Source: an uncultured bacterium
Lineage (GTDB): Bacteria > Verrucomicrobiota > Kiritimatiellia > RFP12 > UBA1067
Direction: 5' to 3'
Assembly: GCA_902773475.1 (NCBI GenBank)
Contig: CACYEO010000006.1
Coordinates: forward strand, 1 to 6,404
Length of the DNA stretch: 6,404 nucleotides
The notes under the pieces are model-generated. The model did no database searches, was not told where the DNA came from, and saw only the letters and a list, made by a program, of their open reading frames with translations. This document shows positions 5,642-6,404 of the stretch, one piece after another (position 1 is the stretch's first letter; every line of letters starts with the position of its first letter). Made by a program: the position numbers and the translations under genes.

Positions 5642-6404
5642 ATTCAGCGGCAATGTGAAGAAAACGTCTTTCCTTGCGATGGTTTGCGTTGTCGCAATCC
5701 ATTCGCATGCATTGGGAACGCATGCGGCTCCGCCTGCATGGTGCGTATTCCTCCAGCAGCTGCTTTTCAGGGATTTGACCTGCTGGGCTGTGCCGTTCTT
5801 TTTCACAGCGAGCGGCTTCTTCTTCGGCAAATGGCTTTCGAGAACGCGGACGGGCGAGTTCTTCAGCGTTTCGGGGGTGCCGTCATTTTGGAAGAAGAAA
5901 CTGCGCACGCTGCTCGTTCCGTATCTCGTCTGGGCCGTCGCCGGGGCGGCGATCACCGTCCCGCTCGTAATCGCCAACAACGCAATTACGCACAATCCGG
6001 TTTTAGACCGGACGTTTCTTGCAAAACCCGGCTTATGGCGCAAAATCGATGCGCTTTTCGGGATAACCGGAAACGGCCCTTCGGGGAATCTGGCACTTTG
6101 GTACGTCCGCTCGCTGCTTGTAATGTTCGCGGCCGCTCCGGCTTTCTTCATTATCGCGAAATTCGCGAAACTCGCACTTCCAGCGGCGGGTCTGGCGCTT
6201 GTCCTTCTCTTCCCCGAAACGGCAGTGCCGCATGTCGCCGTAAAATGCGGAAGTATTGGATGGCTTGCGACAGGCATATCCCTTGCTGTTTTCGGATTTG
6301 AAACGAAATGGCGCACGCCGCGGACATTGTTTTGGGCGTCGGGAGCGGTTTTTGCCGCAATATGCGTCTGGAACGCCCTGTCTACTGCGGGGACATGCCC
6401 TGCA
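5631..6404 (+). CDS. Acyltransferase 3 family membrane protein, 3' end outside window
   Basis: This frame is open from ATG 5631 to the window edge, 258 codons, so about one quarter to one third is probably missing (the family is usually about 330-400 residues). AT3 proteins are multi-spanning inner-membrane enzymes that transfer acetyl or other acyl groups to surface glycans, O-antigen, exopolysaccharide or peptidoglycan. Visible marks are a first membrane helix ending in AIHSH (His24, the expected catalytic His), AVPFFFTASGFFFG (53-66), WKKKLRTLLVPYLVW (87-101) and LWYVRSLLVMF (156-166). At least five hydrophobic segments are present. The Arg of the classical R-X10-H motif is replaced (position 13 is Ser, after Lys10-Lys11). 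A TTG at 5619 is a possible alternative start. The substrate cannot be told. It is transcribed away from the secretion operon. Confidence 0.85.
   Translation, partial: MNDEFSGNVKKTSFLAMVCVVAIHSHALGTHAAPPAWCVFLQQLLFRDLTCWAVPFFFTASGFFFGKWLSRTRTGEFFSVSGVPSFWKKKLRTLLVPYLVWAVAGAAITVPLVIANNAITHNPVLDRTFLAKPGLWRKIDALFGITGNGPSGNLALWYVRSLLVMFAAAPAFFIIAKFAKLALPAAGLALVLLFPETAVPHVAVKCGSIGWLATGISLAVFGFETKWRTPRTLFWASGAVFAAICVWNALSTAGTCPA

Noticed and set aside
5615..6316. Minus-strand 233-codon frame opposite the acyltransferase
   Set aside because: The plus strand encodes conserved AT3 motifs over the whole stretch. The minus frame matches nothing and overlaps the plus-strand regulatory region.

Overview
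The window reads as part of a Gram-negative (diderm) genome with fairly high GC. It holds six protein-coding genes and no RNA genes, transposons or CRISPR. Two of the six run off the window ends. The lineage cannot be fixed from the sequence. The extended -10 promoters, GC-rich coding and combination of Tad-type and type III secretion genes would fit a member of the PVC group (Verrucomicrobiota/Lentisphaerota-like), but that is a weak inference.

Five genes form one tight minus-strand array, read from about 5459 down to position 1: a CpaB/RcpC-type protein (5459-4653), an FHA-domain/CpaF (TadA) ATPase fusion (4642-2897), a TadB inner-membrane platform protein (2900-2010), a YscO/SctO-type type III secretion stalk protein (2005-1529), and a very Pro/Ala-rich open frame (1539 to beyond position 1) in the place where type III clusters carry the needle-length ruler YscP/SctP. 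Junctions are 10 nt, a 4-nt GTGA overlap, a 4-nt gap and an 11-nt overlap, so one transcript with coupled translation is very likely. The first three genes belong to Tad/Flp pilus (type IVc) machinery. The fourth is a type III secretion component and the fifth probably is. A continuous operon that passes from a Tad motor module into sctO-sctP is the main point of interest.

The Pro/Ala-rich gene has no stop codon over 513 codons. It contains a large in-frame duplication with a period of about 259-260 codons, including 72 identical nucleotides, plus a third partial copy. This is what a length-variable spacer or ruler would look like, although its diagnostic C-terminal domain lies outside the window.

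A 171-nt intergenic region (5460-5630) carries two divergent extended -10 promoters. Rightward lies a membrane acyltransferase-3 family protein (5631 to beyond 6404). It is preceded by a 16-codon leader ORF with a strong Shine-Dalgarno sequence and two mutually exclusive hairpins, one of which encloses the acyltransferase start codon. The acyltransferase probably modifies a surface glycan or lipid and has no obvious link to the secretion operon beyond divergent placement.
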